Assembly (NCBI GenBank): GCA_900617975.1
Contig: UZAE01012670.1
Coordinates: 1-34,232, forward strand
Source: Rodentolepis nana
Lineage: Eukaryota > Platyhelminthes > Cestoda > Cyclophyllidea > Hymenolepididae
DNA length: 34,232 nucleotides
Reading direction: 5' to 3'
In this document: positions 1 through 11,900 of the stretch, one piece after another
How the letters are laid out: every line of letters starts with the position of its first letter
Position numbering within the stretch: the stretch's first letter is position 1
The notes under the pieces: generated by a model
What the model was told of the DNA's origin: nothing
The model's database searches: none
Seen by the model: the letters and a program-made list of their open reading frames with translations, nothing else
Position numbers and translations under genes: made by a program

Positions 1-65
1 AGGCGAGGGATGTAAGAGATAAACGATGAGAAACAAATATACAATATGTGATTTCAACTACCCAT

Positions 66-1311
66 TCATACAGCATGGGTTGCATCAGATGAGTACAAGG
101 GACTACTTCCCCCAGTCATAGTAACAGAAGTTAAGGGCGGGGAGAAGGCAAAGGGTTTTGCGGTTGAGCTATTAGCTCCTGTTGTAGCTGGACGGGGGCC
201 GAGGGAGTAGTTTGCTGATTGACGGTGATTGATATCGCTCGACGTCATGTCTAGCGCTCCCTCTAAACTCGCCATAATCGGCATAGGGACAGAGGAAATC
301 CTTTGAGATGCCGGTCTTTCTGTGGAAACATCGGTCGAATTGGTCTTTCCTGAATCACCCGAGTGACTACAGGTATTGTTTGTGCTGGTTAGATCCATAG
401 TACGAGATATAGGGAAGGTGTTATCTATTCCGTTTGAAGCTAAGACTTCCTGATGCCACATGGATAGCCTTGAGAGAATATCCTGGAAGGAGGGACGTTT
501 CATTCCTATTTCTTCCCAGCAGTCTACCATGAGTGCGTAGACCTGCGGTGGGCAGTTATGGGGACAAGGAAGGAGGTACCTAGACTGAACCAAGTCAATG
601 ACCTCCGCGTCTGAGTAGAGGTGATATGGTCGCATACCTTCAGTCCAGATCTCCCATAAAAGCACGCCAAATGCCCAGACATCAGATTCAACACTGAAAC
701 GGCTGCAGAGGATAGCCTCGATCGGCATCCATCTAACTGGAAGCAGGAGATTATTAGCAGCTGGAACACGGTAGTAATCCATGGCGTACGAATCACGAGC
801 TAATCCAAGGTCAGTGATCTTGCAAAGAAGATTCTCCCCCACTGTGACATTTCTTGCAGCGAGATCACGATGAATGAAGTGGTTCCTTGAAAGATATTCC
901 ATTCCTGAGGCGACTTGGAAGGCAATATGAGAACGATCGCTTTCAATCAATGGCTGATTTCTCGGCCAAGTTTGTGAAACACCATTTGTTGATGTCCAAT
1001 TTCCTTCATCGGAAGAACGTCTTGCAGCCAGAAGAACTTCATGAAGGTCCCCATACAGCGGGGTTTCGAAGAGCATGCACCAAGGAAGTTGATGCAAACT
1101 GACTCCAAATATACTCAACAAGTTTGGATGATGTAGCTCTGCCATTATATTCGCTTCACGTCGAAAATCTGTCTGCATTGATGCCGGTGCTCCAGGAGAT
1201 AGCGTCTTAATTACAAGTGGCGTTGGTTTACTATTCTCATAGTCACTACAAGCCTGCAGTTCACCGGCAAACACAGGTCCAAATACACCTTGTCCAATCC
1301 TGTCTCCAAAT
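66..1311 (-). CDS. ror: ROR coding exon 9: tyrosine kinase domain and C-terminal tail
   Basis: Residues 638-1052. Kinase motifs in order: glycine loop GQGVFGPV (644-651), VIK lysine K673, candidate alpha-C glutamate E690, catalytic HRDLAARN (D787, N792), DLG (D805), YAMDYY activation loop (Y813, Y817, Y818), MPIEA replacing APE, SDVWAFGV (D848) and a conserved arginine near 910. DLG and the LLPC segment are ROR-like. The tail (about 924-1052) is Ser/Thr-rich without a recognised domain. The stop TGA is the complement of 66-68. Only 65 nt of 3' flank remain, with no AATAAA in them, so the poly(A) site lies outside the window. Confidence 0.97.
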
Positions 1312-4300
1312 CTACAAATGCAAATGATATGGATTAACTACTAACATCGGTAAGTAGAGTATGTTGAATTAAGATTTAGAACTTACTTGATTTGGCAGAG
1401 GGGATAATTTATGGCCTGGAGGGTTCGATCCATGGGGTCAGAGGTAGTGGAGGGAATTTGATTCTGTTGTTGTTCCATTGGTTCAGTCTGTGAGGCGAAA
1501 AGACCGCTATTCGCCATAAGGAACTGTTTTTCACCCCCATCCATTTCACGATCAACTTGAGATGAGTAGACTTGAGTAAAAGCACGATGATTGGACAAAT
1601 CAAAGGGCGAGTAGTTGGATTGTGGGGGTGGAGGTGCAGGTGATGTCGGCGGAGGTATCATGAGGACATTCTTAGGAGATTGGTACTGATGGTATTGCTG
1701 TTGGGTAGGGCTCAATCTTCTATCGAGATTAGGCGAAGTAGCTGTGAGGTAACTATTAGATACAAATGGAGTGGCCTCCGGACAGCCATTGTTTATCTCG
1801 GGAATTGGCTGCTTCAACTCCACGGAATTTGGAACGTGCATATGCCGACCTGGTTGTTTCTTTCCAACAGCTGCCGCTTTACCACAAAATGTGCGCATAA
1901 CACGTGAACCGCCACCGAAGACATCATTTGAATATCCAGTGTGTGAACGACGGCAAACAAAGCAGATCAAGATGATTATCAGTGTGAGAAGAATGAGTAC
2001 GCCGAATGATATGAAGAGAGGAAGGAGATCGGGAGACTGAGTAGTCGGTTGACCTGTTTGCGGTTGGTAACCTGAAAGGTCTTTCTGGGTGCCTTCAGAA
2101 TCTGGATCGCGAATGAGATCAGTTAAATCTGGAACAGGAGGCCTCGAACCACTTCGAAGACACGCATCCGGATGACTGGGATCGAATGGTGATAAATTGC
2201 TACAGTTCATGAAAAGCTTGGGTGTTGAACCTACAAGGGAACGGAAGAGATTAGTGAATAAATTTCTTGTGGAATAAATTTTTAATAAAAGCCAGATTTG
2301 AGACCTCCTAAATACACGGCGACCACACCCCCTCGTGTAATCAATCCATATTTCTAGTTCTCAAGATTTCTCGACAAATTTCAGGGCTGCTCGAACATGA
2401 CAGAGTCTTTCTGAAGTAATTCATGTTCACAAACTTCAGACAACAAATTCAGTCCCATAGGGAGGGGGGGGTCATTTTGCACTGGTGAAGAGTGCAGAGT
2501 GCATAGAATAAATCTTCCAAGACCGAGGCCAAAAAAGTAAACTGATTAATGACTTTTTCTTTGAAATTTAATATTCCCATAAATCTTTTTGAAGTATACA
2601 AAGCCTTTCTGCTATAACGTTAAAGTGACACCCTCCCTAGCATGACATTTTCCTATTTTCGTGGCTGAAACAGTTAAAAACCCACTGAAACAGTTGCATT
2701 GATTCGAAATTTCAGTGAAAAGCATGTGAGATCGAAGATGAGTAGAAACTTGAGAAGAATATTTAACCTTGAAATTTCTGCTATTGAACTATTCTTACAT
2801 TGGTTAATCATTCCGATCCTCGAATGTGAGGTGATGAATTTAAACTCTGAAGCAATGTTCACCCCCTAGCTTGCATTAACTTCTATCAAAAGATATGAGT
2901 TAGATTTCCTGTGAATATTCCAATCCATCTGTAAGATAACTCTCCCCCCGCCCACCCCGCCTACACCAACCATTATAATCGTTGTGGTGAATTCCACACG
3001 TTTTGAATCTAAAGATGTTAACCCCAAGCGATCTCAGTTTGATTCAAACCTCATCGTCGTAAAAACACTCAACCATAGCTGTCGAGTTGCCGCATCAACA
3101 CAGTCGCAATTTTCCGACTGGCCTAAACGTTATATAGCAGTGGCCAATTCTTATCTCCCCCCCCCCCTATTTATTGCCTCAAAAATACGTCGTATGTAAA
3201 GGTTACCTTGTGATTGGGCATCGGGTAGGAGTAGTTTGTAGACACTGCTGCATTCACCCTCTGTGATGACCCGACAATCCTCGAGGCAAAGACGACGTCG
3301 GGATGAGGCCTCGGCGAATTTCGAGGCGCTCTCTTCGCTTGGCGGAGGGCAGATGGGAAAGTGATAGTAGCATGTCGCTTCCATTATGCGGCCCAAACAG
3401 TCTTTGAAATTCGGGTGCCACTTTCGCATAGTGGCTGAAGAGATCACTAAAACAAGGACAAAAGGAAATGTTCGACTATAAGCCCCGAAAATTAACACGA
3501 AAATAACATTGTTCCAGTTATTTTTTTTTGAAGAAGCAAAGATCGTCCTAAGTGGAAGATACAAGCTTTAAATTTGAATATTAATGATGAAGCGCCCTAA
3601 ATTAGAGATACCACTGAACTGAACATAGTCCATTCAATCAGACATTCGAATATGTCAGAAGAGGAGTTGAAACCTAGGGCCTACATAGAGAGGAACAAAA
3701 ATTCCGACACTCCACTTATTTGTTGAATGGTTGGAGATATGAATGGCAAGTATCGAAGACGTGATCTCCAGCTTCGCTGACGAGGACTTTAAGTGTGCTG
3801 AGCTTCTGGAGATTCGAAACCTTTACACCTCATTAAACAGATGGGAAAATGGGACGGGAAATAGCAGAAATGTTGACTTAAGCAGCCGTTGTTGAAGGAA
3901 ACCAGTCACGCATGAGGGACAAAAAAGAAGTCGATTTTTTCTCAACCTCCCTTCTCCGATCCCACTCATAATCTAGACCCGTGACATCAACACCAGGAGA
4001 GCCAAGAAAGACAAACAACCACCAGGGTGAATAGAGAGAGAGAGAGAGAGAAAGCATCCTGACTCACTAATTCACCAAACTTCTTTTACTTCCGTTTTCT
4101 ACTCTCCTTTCTGCTTGCACAGCTGTTTTCACCCTAATTGGTGAGCGTACAGGGAAGAAATTAGACCACCCAATGCAGACACCCAGTTAGACTTATTACT
4201 CATCCCTCTATCAATGCGTTCGCGATTAGCAGCTGGCTAATAATTAACGCTAAATGTTGAACATCGATCAAATGTCCAATAATCGTGGTGATCGAAAGTT

Positions 4301-7300
4301 ATTATGCCCTTATTGGTTGATGGTGTTAGCGCGCTATTTTTCACCCTACCAATTAAGGGCTTGTAGATGAAATTTTCTTTTCTATTTTCGCACCAATGTG
4401 TCTCAGTAACCGCTGAAGAAGAAGAAGGAGGTAATTAAGACTGGCGTGGAAAAAAGGTGATATATTAAGCCTTCCCCGCCTATTCTGTCCCGATAGCAAA
4501 GACATATTTAAACTCATTAACGTGCACTTTAAGAAATCTTTTCAAGTGAAAACACAAAGTGAGTAATGGAAAGGGGGGAGGGAGGAGAACAGAAATTAGC
4601 TTTAACCTTTTTTTATGAAATGTATTCCCTTGTCGTTTATTAAAAGGCGACAATGATTCATTCCACCAAGAGTGCTCCCTGATTCATTTATTTTATGTGA
4701 ATTAATCAGAGTGGCCACCCATGGGGAACCATGGCAACACATTTAGAACCATAGTTCAGCCTATTAAAACCCGGATGAAAATGTCAAGAGACTTCAACAC
4801 TAGATTTGATGATTCTTACGTTTAGTGATTTGTTGCTCCACCAGGGTTTGGTGAAGGGCCGTGGAAACAAAAACACGATGACCATTCAAGTAGCGAACGC
4901 AGACATTGCTTTGGAAGACTTGACAGAATCCGCTCTCTGACTCCGAGCCACTAAAAAAAGGGAAGAAATAAGCTAAGACTACGATGCTATCAGTTGCTAT
5001 ACCCAATAAACTAAGATGAAACCCGCATTTTTTAAATAAAACCCAATCGGCTTTCGTAGCGATAGCATCTAGGCGGTGTAAAATAAGACCATTCCCATTT
5101 TTGAAATGTGGGCAGTTTGAGGAAAAAAAATTGACTGAACATTGGAGTCTGAAAATGAATGCTTATTCACAGCTAACAAGACGGCTGTTCTGTTCATCAA
5201 CTCAGTCTTGCCCACAGATTCATTTCAAGACATTTTTCAAGGGGTTATAGACAGACCTCCCTTTTTTCCTGCCCAAAGTGGTGAACTAAAAATCATACAT
5301 TGATTAATAGTCAGAATAGTAATAATAATGGATTCTAGCTCCTAATTGCACCTTCAGTTACCGGTAATTCTCATTCAGCTTCTGAAATGTTTGAACTATT
5401 TATAGTGTAATTCCTGACGAAGATTTAACAATTCAAATAAAATTGAACGACTTCATAAGTAGCAAATTCAATGACATTTTGCGTAATGACTGTCAAACTC
5501 CAATTGAATCAAAGATGCATATACATCGAACTTTTTCAAATTCATCCAACGGTCTACCAATTCATGACGGGCCTACCTACAGTGGCTTTAAGGCTCCTCC
5601 ATTGAGTTTGTTTTGCCGCATTTGTTTAATGAATATAGCAGATGAATTGGTATTTTCAATTAGAGGACCAAATTAATGTGTTTAGTCTAGGTAATCTCAA
5701 GTGTCTTGTCAGTACTGTTGAGACATCTTCCAGGACTATTTACGCAACAAGAAAAAATTTTGTCTCGGTAACTTGAACAAGTACTCACTTTTTCAATATT
5801 ATTGGAACACTTCTAAACAGACGAACTCCCGTAACTCGAAGTTCTTCTACGTTGTACTGCGAGGTTATTTTCCAAGGGTAAACAAGAAAAGGCTATGAGG
5901 GCAGGTATGCTCCTCAGTTTCATCTCACAGCCCAAGAGTTTAAAATGGCCTAGAGAGATGGAAACCGTCCCCCTAATGAAAATGAACGCTTCCCCGAAGT
6001 GCAAAACAATTCGCTTTTCCTTAACAGCTATCACCGACCTACTTGCATATTCGAGGCAAAAAGCTATTTTCAATGCATCGCGACCAAATTTATACGCAAA
6101 AAAAGATTTTTCAACAAAAGGGAGCACTCACCTATGAGTATTCCTGGCCGCCCATTGCGATTGTGGAGGTGTGAGAAGGCCTAAAAAGGTGGGAAGAAAG
6201 TGAAATGACAAATTATAAGTTGTCCGACCATTCGCGCTCCTCAGATTTGCTCAAAGGAATGAAAGAAGCGGTGAGAAAAGTGATGATGAGAGGAGAGGGA
6301 AGAAGACTCATGTAGCAATGACTCATTAGCTGAGGGGAGTAAATTGCAGATTTCGGCGGAGCGTTTTCTGCACGAGCTCCTTTAATTCTCCTTCTGAGCA
6401 GGAGTACAGGAAGGAAGAAGAGGGGAAGAACTCATGGGTCATAAACTATGCCCACTAGAAGGGAGTTGTATGACCGTAGGAAATGAGTTGGAAACACGCC
6501 TGGACTGAGTAATTAAGCATTAGGACTCTGAGGTATTTATGACTGAATCAATGCATAAAGGGGATAAATTGATTCCAATTAAGCCAATAGTCTCCGCTAT
6601 AACCAATCTAATTAAAATTTTAGAAATGAGTGTAGCATGCAGACAAGGTGTTGGGTATAGCTACATATTTGCATGAGTAACTGTGTGTTATCTCGAACTA
6701 ATCCTTTCTAAGGCTTGTCATGGAAAGGCTACCAACAACATCAAATAGTCCTCCTCGTTTATTTCGGACTCATAGAGAGATGAGTCATTGGCTGCTTAAA
6801 AAAAATTAGGAATCGGGTAGAAATAACGAGCGTCGGAGGCTACTTTTTCGTGTGCCTTTGATTCACCCTAACACGTAACTACAAGGGAGGGAGAGGGCGG
6901 GGGGAGTGACGATAATTGTTTGCATTCATTCACTAAGGCGGGTTTGATTAACAAAAAATAATCATTCGGAAAGCTGCTGATAATCTGAACTTTATTTGCT
7001 GATTTGTCCTCACTTGAAAGAGAGAGAAAAAAACTATTCCTTTTGTATAGCCAAGTACTCCATTTAACTAGTCCGTTGAACCAAGATGGATTCTGCTGAA
7101 TGGCCTGATTTTGTGTTCCCCCGGTTAAGCAGAATAAGGCTCTATTGAAGGAACAAAATTTCGCTTCGAAGCTTTTGAGCAAAGAGATTCATGAATAAAT
7201 GACTCATTCGCTGAGCACAGATGAGATAGTGACAAATTTCCCTGCGATATCATGTGAGTATGCAAAATTAGAGGATTGCAGAATGAAGATCAACACTCAC

Positions 7301-8873
7301 CTGGTCTTTTCTGCTTCGATTGTTCCGGAATAAGCCAGGCCGAGGTTGAACGTTTACCAGATGGATTCTCTGCAGTGCAGGTGTATCGACCAAAGTCCTT
7401 CTGAGTTGGCTTCCTTATCCGCAAACTGAAGGAAATAAAGTTTAGATATTACTCCACCTCTTACCAATGTCATCCCCTCCCCTCCTTAATGAGTCTATGT
7501 GACCATATTCCTATGATGACAGTTCTTCTCCAACGCATGGTAAAGGCATTTGACGACCTAACATCTCCCCAAAGCGCTCCACGTTCACGCTAAAACTGTA
7601 GACTCTCAGGCAAGAAGGAGCCTCACTCTATTCAGGCCTTTCAAATTCACTTCTTTGCGAGGCAATGCAATGGAATAGAAACCAAAAGTACCGAAGGGAG
7701 AAGAGTAAAATTATAATGAGAGGCTGAAAATTTCCCCTACTAGGCAAGCGTCCTTTGATTATAAAACCGGCGAAAAATACTTGTTCTTAGCGCAAGCGTT
7801 CTACAAAATACACAATTTTGCAAGGATTGAAATAGTAAGCAATTCGTTGGACGATTTCGGCGTAATTTTCCGACTTGTTCAATATTGCCTTGGTTTTGTT
7901 TTTTGAAATTGTTTCTTTAAGGCAAACTCTTTTCATTAGAATGGTTTGTTATTTGGAGGGGGGGGGGGACAAGTTTTAAATTAGAACAGGATGAGCCATC
8001 CCCCCCGCCCCTGTGACGCCTAATAATCGAATAGTATTTAAGCAAGAACTAAACCTAGCTTCTGAAACTCCCTCGCGGTACTACGTTAGATAGAAAAAGG
8101 TTTAATAATATCTATGCGTGGAATCACGGAGGCATTCAGCAATTGCGATTTGTCTTTTGAGCGCAGAAAATATACATTAAGACACAAAAGGAGAAACAGG
8201 AGCCCTTTCAATGCACCAATGTCGATGACACAGTAGCCAGCGTGCATGTCTGTCATGCCGGAGATCATGATGGAAATGCTCTTCAGCGTACATTCAGGGG
8301 CATAGGTGATCAACCACATTTGTTAATTCTAGTGAACTTCTTATTTTAGAGCCCATTCCAGATACTTCCCTTAATGAGGCGGGGAAACGTAAAAGTTGCC
8401 AGTTAAAGTGTACGTGAATTATCATTGTATAGTGTGCATGAACTTTCTACTTAAACAAATAGTGGTTCATTCATTGAAACATGCATCAAATATGATCAAT
8501 TCATGGAAAAAGAATGAGTGTGATAACTTCTCAAGATATTTTTTACTCAGACACAACTAAACAACGCCCACCAGATCTGAGGTCCCGAATTCAACGCGCG
8601 TTCGTGAGCATTCGCTGGGCATCTCATGAGAAAAATTGGCCTATAATGCGATAAACCTTCACTATACCATCTATTTTCCAGAAAGGCCGTTCTAACGTGA
8701 CTTCCAATCTGACAGAAAAACGAGACGCTACTCAGCAAACGCATTGGCCGAACAAAAAACTGCGCTCGCCCATCAAAAGAGGGAAAAGTGGCATGATGGT
8801 CATTCTTTTCCCCTTCCTACGAATTAGTCACACGTTCAGATCCCAGTGGGGGATAATGTCTCCTTCACCCGCC

Positions 8874-8904
<31 letters not shown>

Positions 8905-11900
8905 ACCCCATGCCCTCACAACACACAACGGCAAAATGGGCTGCAAAGTGCAATGAATGTCCTCCTGTCCCATGTCAGGGCGATTAATTTTACCTCAGAG
9001 AATCAAGCCAATTATTCAAGCACATACGCATACACAAAAAGTAACCTAAAAGGCTGTATAATCCGCTCTTCAGTCTGATTCACATGCCAGTTTGCCGTCT
9101 TGGGGGGTGACATGCGTTATGTCAGTGAATTGGAAACCTACAAGGCGGCATAAATCAGTAGGAGAGTAATGATTTATTGACAGCTGGCGTGACCAAATGG
9201 CCTCACTCACTGAGAGGTAAAAATTCTTAGTGAAAGGAGTAAAAAAACTTCAAGGTTGCCATAAGGTAGATAGTGTCTGTTTTACAACTACTTTGAAATG
9301 TATTATAGACAATCGATATTTAATGGCATTTAAAAGGGATATCACAGGGCTATAACTTTCTATTGTCTGAATCGCCCATCGATGATCACCCAGACACTCC
9401 ACTGTGTCCCCCGAATTGATCCAACTTTCTTGGCCCGCTCAAAATTCACAAACACTTGGTTGAAAGCTTGCCCGACATTTGGATCTATTTCTAATACTCC
9501 TTATCTCTACACCACCGGATTTAATCTCCGAGCACCGCTATCTTCCATATCCATTCGCCAACTGTAGGTATAATTCACTATCCTTTTCTATTGCTTTTCA
9601 TTAAACTCGAAGACCCATTCAATCATTTGTCTTCTTTTCTTCTGTAGCTCCGTCTCTCGTGCTTCTGGTGACCCAGTATTTTACCTTGATTCAATCTCTA
9701 CTTGTAATTTTAAGAAGAGTTGTGCATTTTATTGATTATCATGCTTACCAAAGATATATCTCAAAAGATTCTGCCCAATAGTCAACTTTTTATCTTGAAA
9801 AGTGGAATTTGAAGTCTTCAAATCTTAACCAGTCACTGAAACGAATTTGGCAATCGACCTAGTACTGAACATAGTATCTTATACGTACGGTACAAATGGA
9901 GAGAATTTTTTCAGCATCTAACAAGGAAAGTGGACAAAAAATTACTGTGGTAGTATGACAAAGTGATTTCGCATTCCACCCTAGTTAACAATTCACACCT
10001 TCCATTAGAGATCGAAATTATCTAACCACAATATTAGGGAGACGAGATATTTGCTGCAACTAAAATTGAAACCAAATAAGTGAACAAGGACACCTAAACA
10101 ACAAAACCTAAACTCTCACCCCCTCCCACCATCAAGCCACTGAAAGCGTGAATGAATAGGAGAATAAAGAGAATTGGAGATAGTGGAAGTCAGCCGCTTG
10201 TGACTCACACAATTGAGTGAATGATAACTACAAGAATAACAAACTAAGTGCGGTTATTATCGGCCTGGTCGAATCGATGTGTGTGGCCTGAAATTAGTCC
10301 ACTTTGGCTTAAGGACACAATGTCTGAATCAACTGCTCCGACGTCTAATTATTTCCCAGCCGATGTGCCAGAAAATTGAAACCTTGACCTCATAGATTAT
10401 ATCGGGCTACCTGAGGTGAGCTGGCCAACTTGTAACCATGACACTATATAGACAAGTAAACGATTTAATAATGGCATGGAAACATATTCACAATGGGAAA
10501 TAATAAGACTATATACCACGTCCAGCAATACAGCCAACTAGACACAAAGGAATGGCCAAATGATGGTAAGCAGATAATTTTAATTCAATTAAGAAAATTT
10601 TTAAGAATGACAATCCATAACATAAACAGTGAGGCAATGATCAGTAAAAAAGGTGTCTTAAAATTCTAATTATCTTCGACAACTGACAACTTATTATTAT
10701 ATTCAGGTAGTGGGGTGTGTGATAGACTTACCTCCACGTGGTGAACCCTGGGCAACGTATACTCATACGGCAAAAAAAGTCCATTAACCGACAGTTGACT
10801 TCTGACTCCAAACCACCATCACCCCACTGTATGTCATATTCGACTACTTTCACGGTACTCACCTCACCTTTTTTCTACCTTTGTGTCTGTCTCTTTTACA
10901 TCTTTGAATCACTCTTCTGTCTCCCTCCCCCCCCCCCCCCCCAAGACTTTTTTCACTTTGATGTTCCTTCCCCTCTGTGAAGCCTGAAGTCAACTAAAGG
11001 GCTAATGATAACTATCAAAATGCCTGCCATTTGATATAGATAAATATTCAGGTAGTATAAAGCCAACTGCCGAATAATAGACTTTTTGCCGTATAAGTTT
11101 ACGTTGGCCCAGGGTGCACCACGTGGAGGTAAGTTAAACCCTCCATTTCATCAACCTCCATAACCTGCCTTAAGGAAAATGCGATCGATGAATAAATATG
11201 CAAAGTGATTTATTGACTTTAAAAACTCCTGTTTTGGGATGCAGAATTCCTAGTCGATTTTGGGGGAAACATTTCCCATAGTTAGATGGAAAACTTTCGG
11301 GAAGGTAAAGCAGAAAGAAAATAGATCATCCAAAGAACCAATGACCACTTTCAGTTTAGGTATTTTCTTAATTGCATTTATTGCCATCAAGTATACCTTC
11401 CACCAAGGCATCTAATCCAATTTGATAGCGACTGAGCGAATGAAATTTTAGGTCGCCATATTTGTAACGAAAAGACATTGAATGATACTAAAAATGCTAC
11501 CACCACACTGAAACATATCACGAACACTCCAAGACTATGTTGTTCAGGAAACGATACAACTACCAAAACTCTTGTAAGCAACCCCACCCCCCCCCCCCCC
11601 CCCCCCCCCCCCCACCCCCCAGGCCCCAGGTCTCACAAATAAAACCTCTCAGGCTTCCTTATGACTCATTCTCAGACCTCTGAATTTCGCTATTATTCGA
11701 ATACAGCCAATCTCCTATGTGGTACATGCTCTGTGTGTGATTGTTTGAATTTGCGTGTATTTTCAAAGATATGTTACAATTCAATCCCTTCACAAAGAAA
11801 AATCTTGATTTATAGAACCTTGTGGTTAACCTGCGTCGAATATTTACGACTTTTAAGAAAATGCTAATGGGCGAACATGTGAAATTTGGAAGACACGCAT

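Larger units (their letters stand above)
6181..7300 (-). other. ROR intron 4 (1120 bp), carries a triplicated AP-1-like motif
   Basis: Non-coding by appearance. The notable content is three copies of a 30-bp motif, listed separately at 6305, 6767 and 7186. Confidence 0.8.

Noticed and set aside
66..77. PDZ-binding motif at the C-terminus (THAV)
   Set aside because: Position -2 is histidine, not Ser/Thr or hydrophobic, so it does not fit class I or II.
66..1311. MuSK or another receptor kinase instead of ROR
   Set aside because: DLG, the YAMDYYRV activation loop, LLPVRWMP and YLLPCPHNCPP track ROR more closely; there is one Ig domain rather than three.
2231..3206. Missed kringle exon
   Set aside because: No six-cysteine reading in the intron, and exon 8 carries both CRD end and TM.
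8697..8987. Proline-rich open frame on the plus strand
   Set aside because: Created by the 30-nt poly-C run. The same applies to the G/C-run frames at 23181-23452, 26307-26575 and 26885-27070.
10712..11043. Solo LTR or TRIM element
   Set aside because: No TG...CA ends, and TSDs are 13 bp rather than 4-6.
10712..11134. MITE with long terminal inverted repeats
   Set aside because: The inverted head lies outside the 13-bp TSD of copy 1, and other copies lack it.
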